Shown here piece after piece: positions 1-6,481 of a stretch of 6,481 nt of DNA (within the stretch, counting starts at the first letter, position 1; each line of letters begins with the position of its first letter). The notes beneath the pieces are model-generated. The model was given only the letters and a program-made list of their open reading frames with translations, did not search any database and was not told the origin of the DNA. This DNA comes from WACF01 sp040880205. GTDB lineage: Bacteria > Pseudomonadota > Gammaproteobacteria > Pseudomonadales > Cellvibrionaceae. The translations under genes were made by a program, and so were the position numbers. The stretch lies in the NCBI GenBank assembly GCA_040880205.1, contig JBBDIU010000042.1:1-6481 (forward strand), in the 5' to 3' direction.

Positions 1-110
1 ACGGCCATTCACGGCGAAGCTCGCCTAGCATCTGAACGCTTCAGGTCACGCAGAGCCGTATTGGTATTATCCAGAGGCTCCCTCGATAAATCCCGACGCA
101 ACCCCCTTCT
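1..110. other. Non-coding flank downstream of zipA with two small hairpins
   Basis: No gene can be established here. Two short perfect stems lie close together: GGCGA/TCGCC (13-17 and 21-25, loop AGC) and CTGAA/TTCAG (32-36 and 40-44, loop CGC). Neither is followed by a T run in either direction, so they are not obvious terminators. In related bacteria ligA follows zipA, and its start would be expected near or beyond the left edge. A minus-strand GTG at 12-10 is possible, but only four codons are visible. Confidence 0.35.
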
Positions 111-1205
111 CTACAAGGGGGCACGAGACAACTGCTTTCGCTCGAATTCCTTTATGCGACTGCGATAGTGTTCCACCGTTTGCGTCGTCATGACGCTGCG
201 GCGCTCGTCCTTCATTTCGCCACCCAGGTTGCGGGCAAGCGCCTTGGCCGTGTTCAGCATCTTGTCGAAAGCCACGCTGCTGTCTCCGTCCACGGGTAGC
301 GCCAAAAACAAACTCACGCCCGGTGTACTGAAGTTTTGCATGGTGTCCAAATCAAAGGTACCGGGAACCACGATATTGGCCATACTGTACAGAACGCCGC
401 CTTCACCATTCAGATGTTCGTGGTGATGGAAAATGTTCATGCTACCGAAACGCATACCGCAGTCCAGCACAGTGTCCAGTAGCGCATCGCCGCGAAAGTG
501 TTCGCCCTTGGGCGCCATCACGTTGATAACCAGCACATCTTCCGGCTCGCGGTACTCGATTTCTTCCTCCAACTGCTCCCGCGGATAATTGGCATCGCCT
601 CGCACGGGCGCTTGATCGTCTTTTGGTGAAGCGAGCGGGGCTTCCTCTGCTTCCGCGTCGGCGCTTTGCTGCCAACTGTTGCCGTCTTCACGCTCACTAT
701 CGTATAGGTCACCACGTGTTTGCGACAATTGTGGCTCGATTCTGCCGTCATCCGCATAATCCTCGAGCGGATCCTTTGGATAACTCCTGGGTTCTTGTTG
801 TTTTTCTTGTTGCCTTCTTGGTTCCGATCGTTCCGGTGACGCGCTCGTCACCACGCTCCGCTCCTGCTCAACTTCCATCAACAGGGGGACATGCTCGTCC
901 AGGTTCAGCGCCACCTGTTCGGGAATCCGATTGGGGCGACCCAGCCGGCGCTTGTTTGCTTCTCGCGATTGGCGAATCTCCCGGTAACGTTGCTCGGCAT
1001 CGTCCGGCTTGCGCACGTTTACCACCCGCGCACCGCCGTTAGGCAGTTCGCTCCCGTAGGTGTTTGGATCTCGGGGGCTGGTATCGCGAGGCATCCGCGA
1101 CGACATGCGCAAACCCGAGCGCCGGGCCTGGCGCATGCGCCGAACGCCGTCCAGTACCACGGCAATAATCAGCAGAGCAATGATGACCGTCAACCATTCA
1201 CGCAT
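111..1205 (-). CDS. zipA: Cell division protein ZipA, FtsZ-binding membrane anchor
   Basis: ZipA is an inner-membrane division protein whose cytoplasmic C-terminal domain binds the FtsZ tail and tethers and stabilises the Z ring. The 364-residue product opens with MREWLTVII and one hydrophobic helix (about residues 4-18), then an RRMRQARR stop-transfer patch, which fits the family's N-out topology. Residues 22-222 form a long, low-complexity charged linker, basic near the membrane and acidic further on. Residues 223-352 are the ZipA C-terminal domain, recognisable from DVLVINVMAPKG, the YSMANIVVPGTFD stretch, FSTPGV and the late MTTQTVEHY segment. E. coli ZipA has 328 residues, and the extra length here is in the linker. 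The start is secure: the reading frame is closed by a TGA about 20 bases upstream and no other start lies between. A modest GGAA (1211-1214) sits 5 bases before the ATG. The gene lies 109 bases downstream of smc on the same strand, so co-transcription is likely. Identification is firm. Confidence 0.96.
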   Translation of the reverse strand: MREWLTVIIALLIIAVVLDGVRRMRQARRSGLRMSSRMPRDTSPRDPNTYGSELPNGGARVVNVRKPDDAEQRYREIRQSREANKRRLGRPNRIPEQVALNLDEHVPLLMEVEQERSVVTSASPERSEPRRQQEKQQEPRSYPKDPLEDYADDGRIEPQLSQTRGDLYDSEREDGNSWQQSADAEAEEAPLASPKDDQAPVRGDANYPREQLEEEIEYREPEDVLVINVMAPKGEHFRGDALLDTVLDCGMRFGSMNIFHHHEHLNGEGGVLYSMANIVVPGTFDLDTMQNFSTPGVSLFLALPVDGDSSVAFDKMLNTAKALARNLGGEMKDERRSVMTTQTVEHYRSRIKEFERKQLSRAPL

Positions 1206-1230
1206 CGTATTTCCAGTTACTGTTCGTCAT
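1198..1230 (-). CDS. Possible 10-residue leader ORF overlapping the zipA start
   Basis: A short ORF (MTNSNWKYDA, then TGA) begins with ATG at 1230-1228. It is preceded by AGGA (1237-1240) at a 6-base spacing, a better Shine-Dalgarno match than that of zipA. Its TGA (1200-1198) lies inside the first codons of zipA, so the two frames overlap by 8 bases within ATGCGTGA. This arrangement would suit translational coupling, in which ribosomes ending on the leader restart on zipA. The peptide resembles nothing I recognise, and so short an ORF can arise by chance. It is reported for its start context, not for any known product. Confidence 0.25.
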   Translation of the reverse strand: MTNSNWKYDA

Positions 1231-1314
1231 TTGAATTCCTGCTCAATCTGCGCCCTTACTCTCTTCGCATAATTTATTATCGACATTGTTGACACGTGGC
1301 ATGTCCAAGAGGGG
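1206..1314 (-). other. smc-zipA intergenic gap, no clear terminator
   Basis: The 109 bases between the smc stop and the zipA start contain no stable GC-rich hairpin with a T run, so read-through from smc into zipA is plausible. An AT-rich patch at about 1268-1281 (GATAATAAATTATG on the minus strand) offers -10-like hexamers, but no credible -35 stands at the proper distance. A separate zipA promoter is therefore possible but not shown. Part of the gap is taken up by the short leader ORF at 1198-1230. Confidence 0.4.
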
Positions 1315-4300
1315 CTACACTGCCGCCAGTTCCGCGGCTTCGTCGACATCCACCGTCACCAGCCGCGACACACCTGGCTCGTGCATGGTGACGCCCATCA
1401 GCTGATGGGCGATCTCCATGGAGATCTTGTTGTGGGTAATAAATACGAATTGTACGCTCTGGGACATCTCGGCGACTAGTTGCGCGTAACGTCCAACATT
1501 AACGTCGTCCAAGGGCGCATCCACCTCGTCGAGCATACAAAACGGTGCCGGGTTAAGGCGAAAAATGGAAAACACCAAGGCAATGGCCGTCAATGCCTTT
1601 TCTCCCCCGGACAGTAAATGGATGGTGCTGTTTCGCTTGCCCGGCGGACGTGCCATGATGGCAATGCCTGTATCGAGCAGATCGTCTCCAGTCAGTTCCA
1701 GGTAGGCATTGCCGCCACCAAATACTTTGGGGAAAAGTTCCTGCAAACCGGTGTTCACCTGCTCAAACGTCTCTTTAAACCGGTTGCGCGTTTCGTTATC
1801 AATCTTGCGAATAGCCTCCTGCAAGGTTTCCAAAGCTTCCCGCAAATCAGCGTTTTGCGCATCGAGATAGGTTTTACGCTCCTGTTCGACTTTGAACTCG
1901 TCGATCGCCGCCAAATTAATGGGGCCCAAGCGGCTGATGCGGTTGGCAGTGCGCTCCAATTCCTGAGCAATCTGCTCCGCGTCCATGTCTGGGCTCATCT
2001 CCCGCACCACTTGCTCCAGCGAAAATTCCTCCTGTTGGAGTTGCTGCTCGCTGTTTTGACGTTGCACATGAAATGTCTGCGCTTCAATGCGAGCCTGCTC
2101 CAGTACTTCCCGCACCGATTGCAATTCCTGTTCTATTTTGGTGCGTGCTTGCTCCGCTTCGCGGAGCTGCTGATCCACGGCCTCCATGGCTTGGCGTGCT
2201 TCGCCCAGTTCCGCTTCCACGCTGAGCCGCTTGTCCAACAACTCGGACAGTTCCAGCTTGTTGCTTTGCAGTGGCTCAATTAATTCCTCGATACTATTTT
2301 GCAGCATTTCGCGGCGTTCCAATAAGCGCTGCGATTGCTGTTCCAAACGTTCAATGCCTTGTTTGGTGGATTCCAACTGAGTGCTGACCGACTGGAACCG
2401 CATGGCCAATTCGTGGCTTTTGTCCTTGTCGTGTCGGGCCTTCTGGCGGGACTTGTCCAGCGTCGCGCGGAACTGGTCGCGCTGATTCATCAGCCCTTCC
2501 CGCTCGACACTATTCTTCTCCATGGCCTCGATGGATTCCGCCAATAATTGCCGGGCTTCGGCCAGCTTTTCCGCCTCCGACTTCAGTTGATCCTCGGCTT
2601 CGCTGAGCTCACCGGCGGCGCGCCGATGCCGGTTGTGCGATTCTTCAATACGAACCTTTTTGGCGGACAAGGTGGATTGCAGTTCACTGAGCTGTCGATT
2701 GTCGGCTTCGATAACTTGTCGTAACTGGCCCTGCTGGCTTTCGATGGACTTCAGTTCGTTTTGCAGCTGCTGACTCTCGTCCGCCAATTCGCCAATGCCG
2801 GTTTCCGCCGTGGAAATCCGCTCGCCCAGGGATTCCAGTTCCTGTTGCCGTTCGAGAATGCCGGTATTGGCATCCTTGCCCTTGGCAACCCGCAACCAAG
2901 TGATACCGAGCCAGATACCGTCGCGAGTTACCACGGATTCACCGACATCCAAACGCGGGCGTAGTTGCAATGCGCTATTTAGATCCTCCGCCAGATAAAC
3001 ACCATTCAGAACGTCCCGTAAATCTACCGGACAAGAAATTTTTTCCACCAACAATGCGGCTTTGTCGTGCGTGGCGTTGCTGTCGGCAGCGGCGCTGCTG
3101 TCGAGCAATACCAGGCTGCCTTGCTGTAATTGTCCCAAGACATCGCCCAGGGGATTCAGGCCATCAATGCAAACCGCTTGCAGGGTTTCACCGAGAACTG
3201 TTTCGGCGGCGGTGTCCCAGCCGTCGCGCACTAGAAGACTTTCCGCCAGTCGCGGATTGCCGGCAATGCCCTGGCGCTCCAACCATTGGCTCACATCCTT
3301 GCTGGACCCAGCCATTGCCGCTTGCTGCAAAGCCTCGAGTGATGCATGACGCCCGCGCATTTGTTGCAGCGCGCTGCGTTCGCGATCCAGCTGTTGCTGG
3401 TTTCGGTGGTTGCGCTCGCGAATTGACTCAATCTTTTCAACCAAACTGTCGAGCTCTTCGCGCTTTCCGGCAATGATCATTTCCAGCTCGGCAATCTCCG
3501 CCTGCAACTCGCCGATGTCATCGTCCTGGGCATTGTCCGAAAGTTGTGCCTGTTCCGCTTGCAATTTTTCGATACGCTCGAGCAAGCGCACTTGAACCTG
3601 CTCGATATGCTGGATGCGCGATTGTTGCACTTCAGCGGTTTGTTGCGGTACGGCGGCCTGCTGATTAAACGTATCCCATTCTCCCTGCCAGGTTTGCATG
3701 GCGCTTTCGGCTTCCAGCAATTCCTCGGTGGAGACGGTTTCCGCCACTTGTACGTCGCTCAGCTGGGGTTCCAATTCCAGAAGTTCCGCTTGCCACGCTT
3801 CGGCTTTTTGCTTGTCCGATATTAGGTTTTCCTCGGCTTCACGCAGTTCTCGAATACTGGTGTCCAGGTCCCGGCGCAACTGCTGACTGCGTTCTTCAGC
3901 GTGGTGAATGCTCTGCTCCACTCGGGCGATATCGGAACCCGCGGCATAATAACGGCCCTGGACTTCGTTGAAGGTATCGTTCAATTCGGTGTGTTGGCTG
4001 CGCAGTTTTTCGATGCCGGTGTTGCGGCTGACCCGATCGGTTACCAGGGATTCGACTTTGAGTTCCAGCTCGGTGATCTGGGTCTTGTTGTGTCGCGCCT
4101 TTCCGTCGAGCTCCTTGATTTGCAAGGCAAGCTGCTGCGCCTTCAACCAGCGCTCTTCCTTTTTCAGCTCGGAATACTTTTCCGCTGCCTTGGACTGCCG
4201 CTCGAGGCGATTGAGTTGCCGCTCCAGCTCTTCTCTAATATCGGTAAGGCGTTCCAGGTTTTCCAGGGTGCGATGAATACGATTCTCGGTATCGCGGCGC

Positions 4301-4827
4301 CGCTCTTTGTACTTGGAGATACCGGCGGCTTCTTCGATGGTTACCCGCAGTTCATCCGGCTTGGCCTCGATCAGATTGGAGATCATGCCCTGCTCGATAA
4401 TCGCGTAGCTGCGTGGCCCCAAGCCGGTACCCAGAAAGATGTCGGTAATGTCCTTGCGCCGGCATTTACTGCCGTTAAGGTAGTAGCTGTTCTGTCCGTC
4501 GCGAGTTACCTTGCGCCTAACGGCGATTTCCGTAAAGCTGGCATATTCGCCCACGATGGCTCCATCGCTGTTATCGAAAATGAGCTCGATTGAGGCCTGC
4601 CCCACGGGCTTGCGGCCACCAGAGCCATTAAAAATGACATCGGTCATGGACTCGCCGCGCAGCTGTTTGGCGGACGATTCCCCCATAACCCAGCGAACGG
4701 CGTCGATAATGTTTGACTTGCCGCAGCCATTGGGTCCAACGACCGCGCACAGATTACTGGGGAAGGCTACCGTGGTGGGGTCGACAAATGATTTGAAACC
4801 TGCCAGCTTGATGGATTTTAGCCGCAT
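1315..4827 (-). CDS. smc: Chromosome segregation protein Smc (condensin ATPase)
   Basis: Smc is the ATPase of the bacterial condensin Smc-ScpAB, which loads onto DNA and extrudes or aligns chromosome arms so that sister origins separate. All the family parts are present in 1170 residues, close to the usual 1160-1190. The N-terminal head starts with MRLKSIKLAGFKSF and carries Walker A GPNGCGKS (residues 31-38) and a Q-loop glutamine (Q146, in IIEQGMI). A first coiled coil covers about 165-500, the globular hinge about 505-655, and a second coiled coil about 660-1010. The C-terminal head holds the ABC signature LSGGEK (1072-1077), Walker B with D-loop LDEVDAPLDD (D1100, E1101) and the switch histidine in FVFITHNK. 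The start is canonical for the family. Its RBS is weak (GAAAG about 6 bases upstream), and a TATAAT box precedes it. ScpA and ScpB are not in the window. Long open frames on the opposite strand are side effects of the coiled-coil codon pattern. Confidence 0.98.
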   Translation of the reverse strand: MRLKSIKLAGFKSFVDPTTVAFPSNLCAVVGPNGCGKSNIIDAVRWVMGESSAKQLRGESMTDVIFNGSGGRKPVGQASIELIFDNSDGAIVGEYASFTEIAVRRKVTRDGQNSYYLNGSKCRRKDITDIFLGTGLGPRSYAIIEQGMISNLIEAKPDELRVTIEEAAGISKYKERRRDTENRIHRTLENLERLTDIREELERQLNRLERQSKAAEKYSELKKEERWLKAQQLALQIKELDGKARHNKTQITELELKVESLVTDRVSRNTGIEKLRSQHTELNDTFNEVQGRYYAAGSDIARVEQSIHHAEERSQQLRRDLDTSIRELREAEENLISDKQKAEAWQAELLELEPQLSDVQVAETVSTEELLEAESAMQTWQGEWDTFNQQAAVPQQTAEVQQSRIQHIEQVQVRLLERIEKLQAEQAQLSDNAQDDDIGELQAEIAELEMIIAGKREELDSLVEKIESIRERNHRNQQQLDRERSALQQMRGRHASLEALQQAAMAGSSKDVSQWLERQGIAGNPRLAESLLVRDGWDTAAETVLGETLQAVCIDGLNPLGDVLGQLQQGSLVLLDSSAAADSNATHDKAALLVEKISCPVDLRDVLNGVYLAEDLNSALQLRPRLDVGESVVTRDGIWLGITWLRVAKGKDANTGILERQQELESLGERISTAETGIGELADESQQLQNELKSIESQQGQLRQVIEADNRQLSELQSTLSAKKVRIEESHNRHRRAAGELSEAEDQLKSEAEKLAEARQLLAESIEAMEKNSVEREGLMNQRDQFRATLDKSRQKARHDKDKSHELAMRFQSVSTQLESTKQGIERLEQQSQRLLERREMLQNSIEELIEPLQSNKLELSELLDKRLSVEAELGEARQAMEAVDQQLREAEQARTKIEQELQSVREVLEQARIEAQTFHVQRQNSEQQLQQEEFSLEQVVREMSPDMDAEQIAQELERTANRISRLGPINLAAIDEFKVEQERKTYLDAQNADLREALETLQEAIRKIDNETRNRFKETFEQVNTGLQELFPKVFGGGNAYLELTGDDLLDTGIAIMARPPGKRNSTIHLLSGGEKALTAIALVFSIFRLNPAPFCMLDEVDAPLDDVNVGRYAQLVAEMSQSVQFVFITHNKISMEIAHQLMGVTMHEPGVSRLVTVDVDEAAELAAV

Positions 4828-4860
4828 AAACTACTTTCGCTTTTGTATATAGTCGCTTGA

Positions 4861-4890
4861 ATTATAAGGGTATTTTATTCTACATGAGCA
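4861..4890 (-). promoter_or_regulatory. Putative sigma-70 promoter for smc
   Basis: On the minus strand a perfect -10 hexamer TATAAT occupies 4866-4861, about 34 bases before the smc ATG. Initiation would fall near 4854-4853, leaving a leader of roughly 25 bases. The best -35 candidate is TGCTCA (4890-4885) at an 18-base spacing. It matches TTGACA at only three positions, so the promoter relies on the -10 box and the AT-rich spacer. No extended TG motif is seen. It implies that smc, and probably zipA behind it, can be transcribed independently of ccmI. Confidence 0.45.
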
Positions 4891-4925
4891 GGGCTGGACT
4901 AGCGCAGCTGGCCCCTGGACGATAG

Positions 4926-4948
4926 CGCCCCCTGCCCCCTAAGGGGCG
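4926..4948. other. GC-rich hairpin between ccmI and smc
   Basis: GCCCC (4934-4938) can pair with GGGGC (4943-4947) around a CTAA loop. Alternatively CGCCCC (4926-4931) can pair with GGGGCG (4943-4948), so two mutually exclusive stems share the right arm. It lies about 65-85 bases beyond the ccmI stop. In the ccmI direction no T run follows, so it is not a standard intrinsic terminator. In the plus direction GGAATTTT follows, but no plus-strand gene precedes it. It could slow or protect the 3' end of the ccmI transcript, which is inference. Confidence 0.3.
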
Positions 4949-5011
4949 GAATTTTACACGCTTGACCCGGCCATTACACTCAAAAATAGAACCGAAAAGT
5001 CCTGCCAGTTC

Positions 5012-6304
5012 TCAGGGTATTTGCGAGTCAATCACCAGGTTCAGTGGCTGTTGAGCAACCCCGGATTCGATGGGTCCGGCGGTTCCTTGCCAGTCACCGG
5101 ATTGCGCATCGGCGACCCCCGAGGATGAGATTCGCGCGACGATTTCCAGTTGCGGAAAGCGGCTCATGGTCATGCCCGGTACCATGCTCATGGACTCGTC
5201 GAGCTCGACAGTAAGCGGCAGGTTGGCGACCTTGGTTTCCTGCATGGCGAGCGGCATTTTGGCGCCTTCCCAGGCACGGGCATAGACAAAAACCCGGTCA
5301 GCGGGATTCGCCTCGACCTCCTCACCCAACGTCACTGTAACTTGCAGCGAAGTGGTCGCGTCCGCGGGTTCTTCCTGGGTCGAGGCGCTTTCGTTTTCAG
5401 CCACACTGTCGCCCAGTTGCTGCTTCGCTTGCGCGATTGCCCGCTGCCAGGTTTGGTAGCGGCGGTCATTGGGATCGAGTATCTGCATTCCCCGTTCCCA
5501 GTAATCAATGGCCAACTGAAACTGACCGGACTGGTAAGCGCCAATGCCGGCAAAGCCCAGCAACTCGCTGTTTCCTGGGTCCAGCGCGAGAGCGCGATCA
5601 AACACTTGTCGTACTTCGGGCGTGAAGCGATTACCAGCGGCCATGAACAGCACTTGGGCCATCTCGCCCAGCACCTGGGGCGAATTGGGTTGGCGTTCCA
5701 GGATGTATTGATAACCGGCCAGCGCATCGCGCAGTCGGCCCAGTTCAACAGCGGTACGTGCCAGTAAAAAACGATTGTTCAGATTGTCGGGCTGTGCCTC
5801 CAGACGCGCTTCCAGTTTGCTATACAATTTCTCATGGAGCGGGCGTAGGTCTTCCCGTTCGACACCGCGCGCCTGTTGCCGAACAATACTGGTATTGAGC
5901 TGTTGGATTTCCCAGTCGTCCACCGCCCCCATTGAGTTGTACAACAGAAAGGCGATCAGCGGCACGGCAAGACCCAAACCCGCCACAATCCAGGGCGCAT
6001 GACGAAGCCGACGTTTCGGACTGGCCAGCGGATTAATATCGTTGTCTTGAGTGTGTTGACTTTCCAGTTCCTTTTTTAGTTTGTCATACTGTTGCTGACT
6101 CACTTTTCCGTTGGTCAGAAGTTGTTCCAATTCTTGCAGTTGTTCAACATACAGCGCATCGTTAAAGGCCTTGCGTTCTGCCACTTCACTGTGATCGTCG
6201 CCAGTGCCCCCCGATTGTTTATGTTTGACGACCAGCAATGGCCACACAACGAACAATGCGGCCAGCAAAGCCAGTAACGCAAACAACCATCCAAAATCCA
6301 TCAT
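5012..6304 (-). CDS. ccmI: Cytochrome c biogenesis protein CcmI (TPR apocytochrome chaperone)
   Basis: CcmI belongs to the System I (Ccm) pathway. Its periplasmic TPR domain holds unfolded apocytochrome c and passes it to the CcmF/CcmH haem-ligation complex. The 430-residue product has two membrane helices (about 5-26 and 104-123). They are separated by a charged cytoplasmic loop with the family segment NDALYVEQLQELEQL and a YDKLKKEL repeat. The periplasmic part has about three TPR units (178-211, 212-249, 250-283), with signatures such as YILERQPNS and ALALDPGNSELL. Residues 319-428 form the beta-rich C-terminal domain typical of long CcmI proteins, seen in VFVYARAWEGAKMPLA, LPLTVELDESMSM, VARISSSGVA and SGDWQGTAGPI. 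The protein starts MM, so initiation may be at 6304 or 6301; GGAT about 10 bases upstream is a weak RBS. Unusually, no ccmH directly precedes it: at least 177 bases of apparently non-coding sequence lie upstream. NrfG-like proteins are shorter and lack the C-terminal domain. Confidence 0.9.
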   Translation of the reverse strand: MMDFGWLFALLALLAALFVVWPLLVVKHKQSGGTGDDHSEVAERKAFNDALYVEQLQELEQLLTNGKVSQQQYDKLKKELESQHTQDNDINPLASPKRRLRHAPWIVAGLGLAVPLIAFLLYNSMGAVDDWEIQQLNTSIVRQQARGVEREDLRPLHEKLYSKLEARLEAQPDNLNNRFLLARTAVELGRLRDALAGYQYILERQPNSPQVLGEMAQVLFMAAGNRFTPEVRQVFDRALALDPGNSELLGFAGIGAYQSGQFQLAIDYWERGMQILDPNDRRYQTWQRAIAQAKQQLGDSVAENESASTQEEPADATTSLQVTVTLGEEVEANPADRVFVYARAWEGAKMPLAMQETKVANLPLTVELDESMSMVPGMTMSRFPQLEIVARISSSGVADAQSGDWQGTAGPIESGVAQQPLNLVIDSQIP

Positions 6305-6325
6305 AGATAACTAATCCGTAAACAA

Positions 6326-6344
6326 AACTCGTTTTACACGAGTT
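6326..6344 (-). promoter_or_regulatory. Hairpin with T-rich tail just upstream of ccmI
   Basis: AACTCG (6326-6331) pairs perfectly with CGAGTT (6339-6344) across a 7-base loop. Read on the minus strand, the stem is followed by TTGTTT, giving a T-rich tail, and lies about 21 bases before the ccmI ATG. This resembles a weak intrinsic terminator, either for an upstream minus-strand transcript or as an attenuator in the ccmI leader. The six-pair stem has only three G-C pairs, so strong termination is doubtful. It could equally be a palindromic operator. No convincing ccmI promoter was found nearby. Confidence 0.3.
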
Positions 6345-6435
6345 AAATTTGTGCATAAAAACTAGGTAGCAAAGCCAAAGAACTGGTGGCTCCGATCCGT
6401 TTGCTGCGGGGGATAGTGTTTCGAAAACGCATGAA

Positions 6436-6476
6436 TACATCCCTGTAGCTCCCTCGCTTCGTCCCTGAAGCGAGGG
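6436..6476. repeat. Paired-hairpin element, probable dispersed intergenic repeat
   Basis: Two inverted repeats stand side by side. TACA (6436-6439) and TGTA (6444-6447) flank TCCC. CCCTCGCTTC (6451-6460) and GAAGCGAGGG (6467-6476) form a perfect 10-base-pair stem around GTCCCT. Both loop regions share the core TCCCTG. The larger stem is GC-rich and, on the plus strand, is followed by TTTAG at the window edge. The design, a small palindrome plus a strong GC palindrome in an intergenic gap, resembles REP-like repeats of gammaproteobacteria. Copy number cannot be judged from one occurrence. An intrinsic terminator for a gene outside the window is the alternative. Confidence 0.45.
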
Positions 6477-6481
6477 TTTAG

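Noticed and set aside
1..12. Possible ligA start at a minus-strand GTG (12-10)
   Set aside because: Only four codons fit in the window and the SD-like AGGCGAG is imperfect. Gene order alone is not enough to call it.
1..110. tRNA-like folding with tandem small stems
   Set aside because: There is no acceptor pairing or TTCRA T-loop at the right spacing, and the stems do not form a cloverleaf.
1286..1306. TTGACA-like -35 on the plus strand in the smc-zipA gap
   Set aside because: No matching -10 box or plus-strand gene follows; smc coding sequence on the opposite strand begins within a few bases.
1618..2283. 221-codon plus-strand open frame opposite smc
   Set aside because: It is antisense to the second Smc coiled coil and C-terminal head, with a Leu/Phe-rich composition typical of a complementary-strand shadow.
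3901..4593. 230-codon plus-strand open frame opposite smc
   Set aside because: It lies wholly antisense to the Smc N-terminal head and first coiled coil. Glu/Gln/Leu-rich coiled-coil codons produce long stop-free complementary frames, and the product resembles no known protein.
4926..4955. Intrinsic terminator on the plus strand (GC hairpin followed by GGAATTTT)
   Set aside because: No plus-strand gene precedes it, and the T run is short and separated from the stem by GGAA.
5150..5767. 205-codon plus-strand open frame opposite ccmI
   Set aside because: It is antisense to the well-recognised TPR and C-terminal domains of CcmI, and no plausible product is seen.
6219..6440. 73-codon minus-strand open frame upstream of and overlapping ccmI
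   Set aside because: It runs into the CcmI membrane-helix coding region in another frame and begins inside the probable repeat. It has no recognisable domain.

Overview
The window holds three protein genes, all on the minus strand. In transcription order they are a CcmI-type cytochrome c biogenesis gene (6304 to 5012), smc (4827 to 1315) and zipA (1205 to 111). The first and last stretches (6305-6481 and 1-110) are non-coding as far as can be seen. All three genes are intact, and no frameshift, insertion sequence, CRISPR array, tRNA or rRNA is visible.

The organism is very probably a gammaproteobacterium. ZipA is a division protein known from that class. A canonical Smc, rather than MukB, argues against Enterobacterales, Vibrionales and Pasteurellales. 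The smc-zipA order is the one known in Pseudomonas and related orders, where ligA usually follows. A Pseudomonadales/Cellvibrionales-type bacterium is the best guess, but the exact lineage is inference.

Layout. Positions 6305-6481 carry a paired hairpin at the window edge that looks like a dispersed intergenic repeat, plus a smaller hairpin followed by a T-rich run just upstream of ccmI. ccmI encodes a two-helix membrane protein with a periplasmic TPR region and a C-terminal beta-rich domain. A 184-base gap (4828-5011) follows, with a GC-rich hairpin and a perfect TATAAT -10 box that probably drives smc. smc is full length, with every ATPase motif in place. A 109-base gap leads to zipA and contains a 10-codon leader ORF whose stop overlaps the zipA start. 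Positions 1-110, downstream of zipA, contain two small tandem hairpins, and no gene could be established there.

Function. Smc organises and helps segregate the chromosome, while ZipA anchors FtsZ to the membrane at the septum, so this pair belongs to the chromosome and cell-division core. CcmI works in a separate pathway, delivering apocytochrome c to the periplasmic haem ligase. Its position beside smc, with no ccm gene directly upstream, is the most notable contextual feature. This is essentially an ordinary core-genome region. I found no convincing undescribed system, only some modest regulatory and repeat observations.
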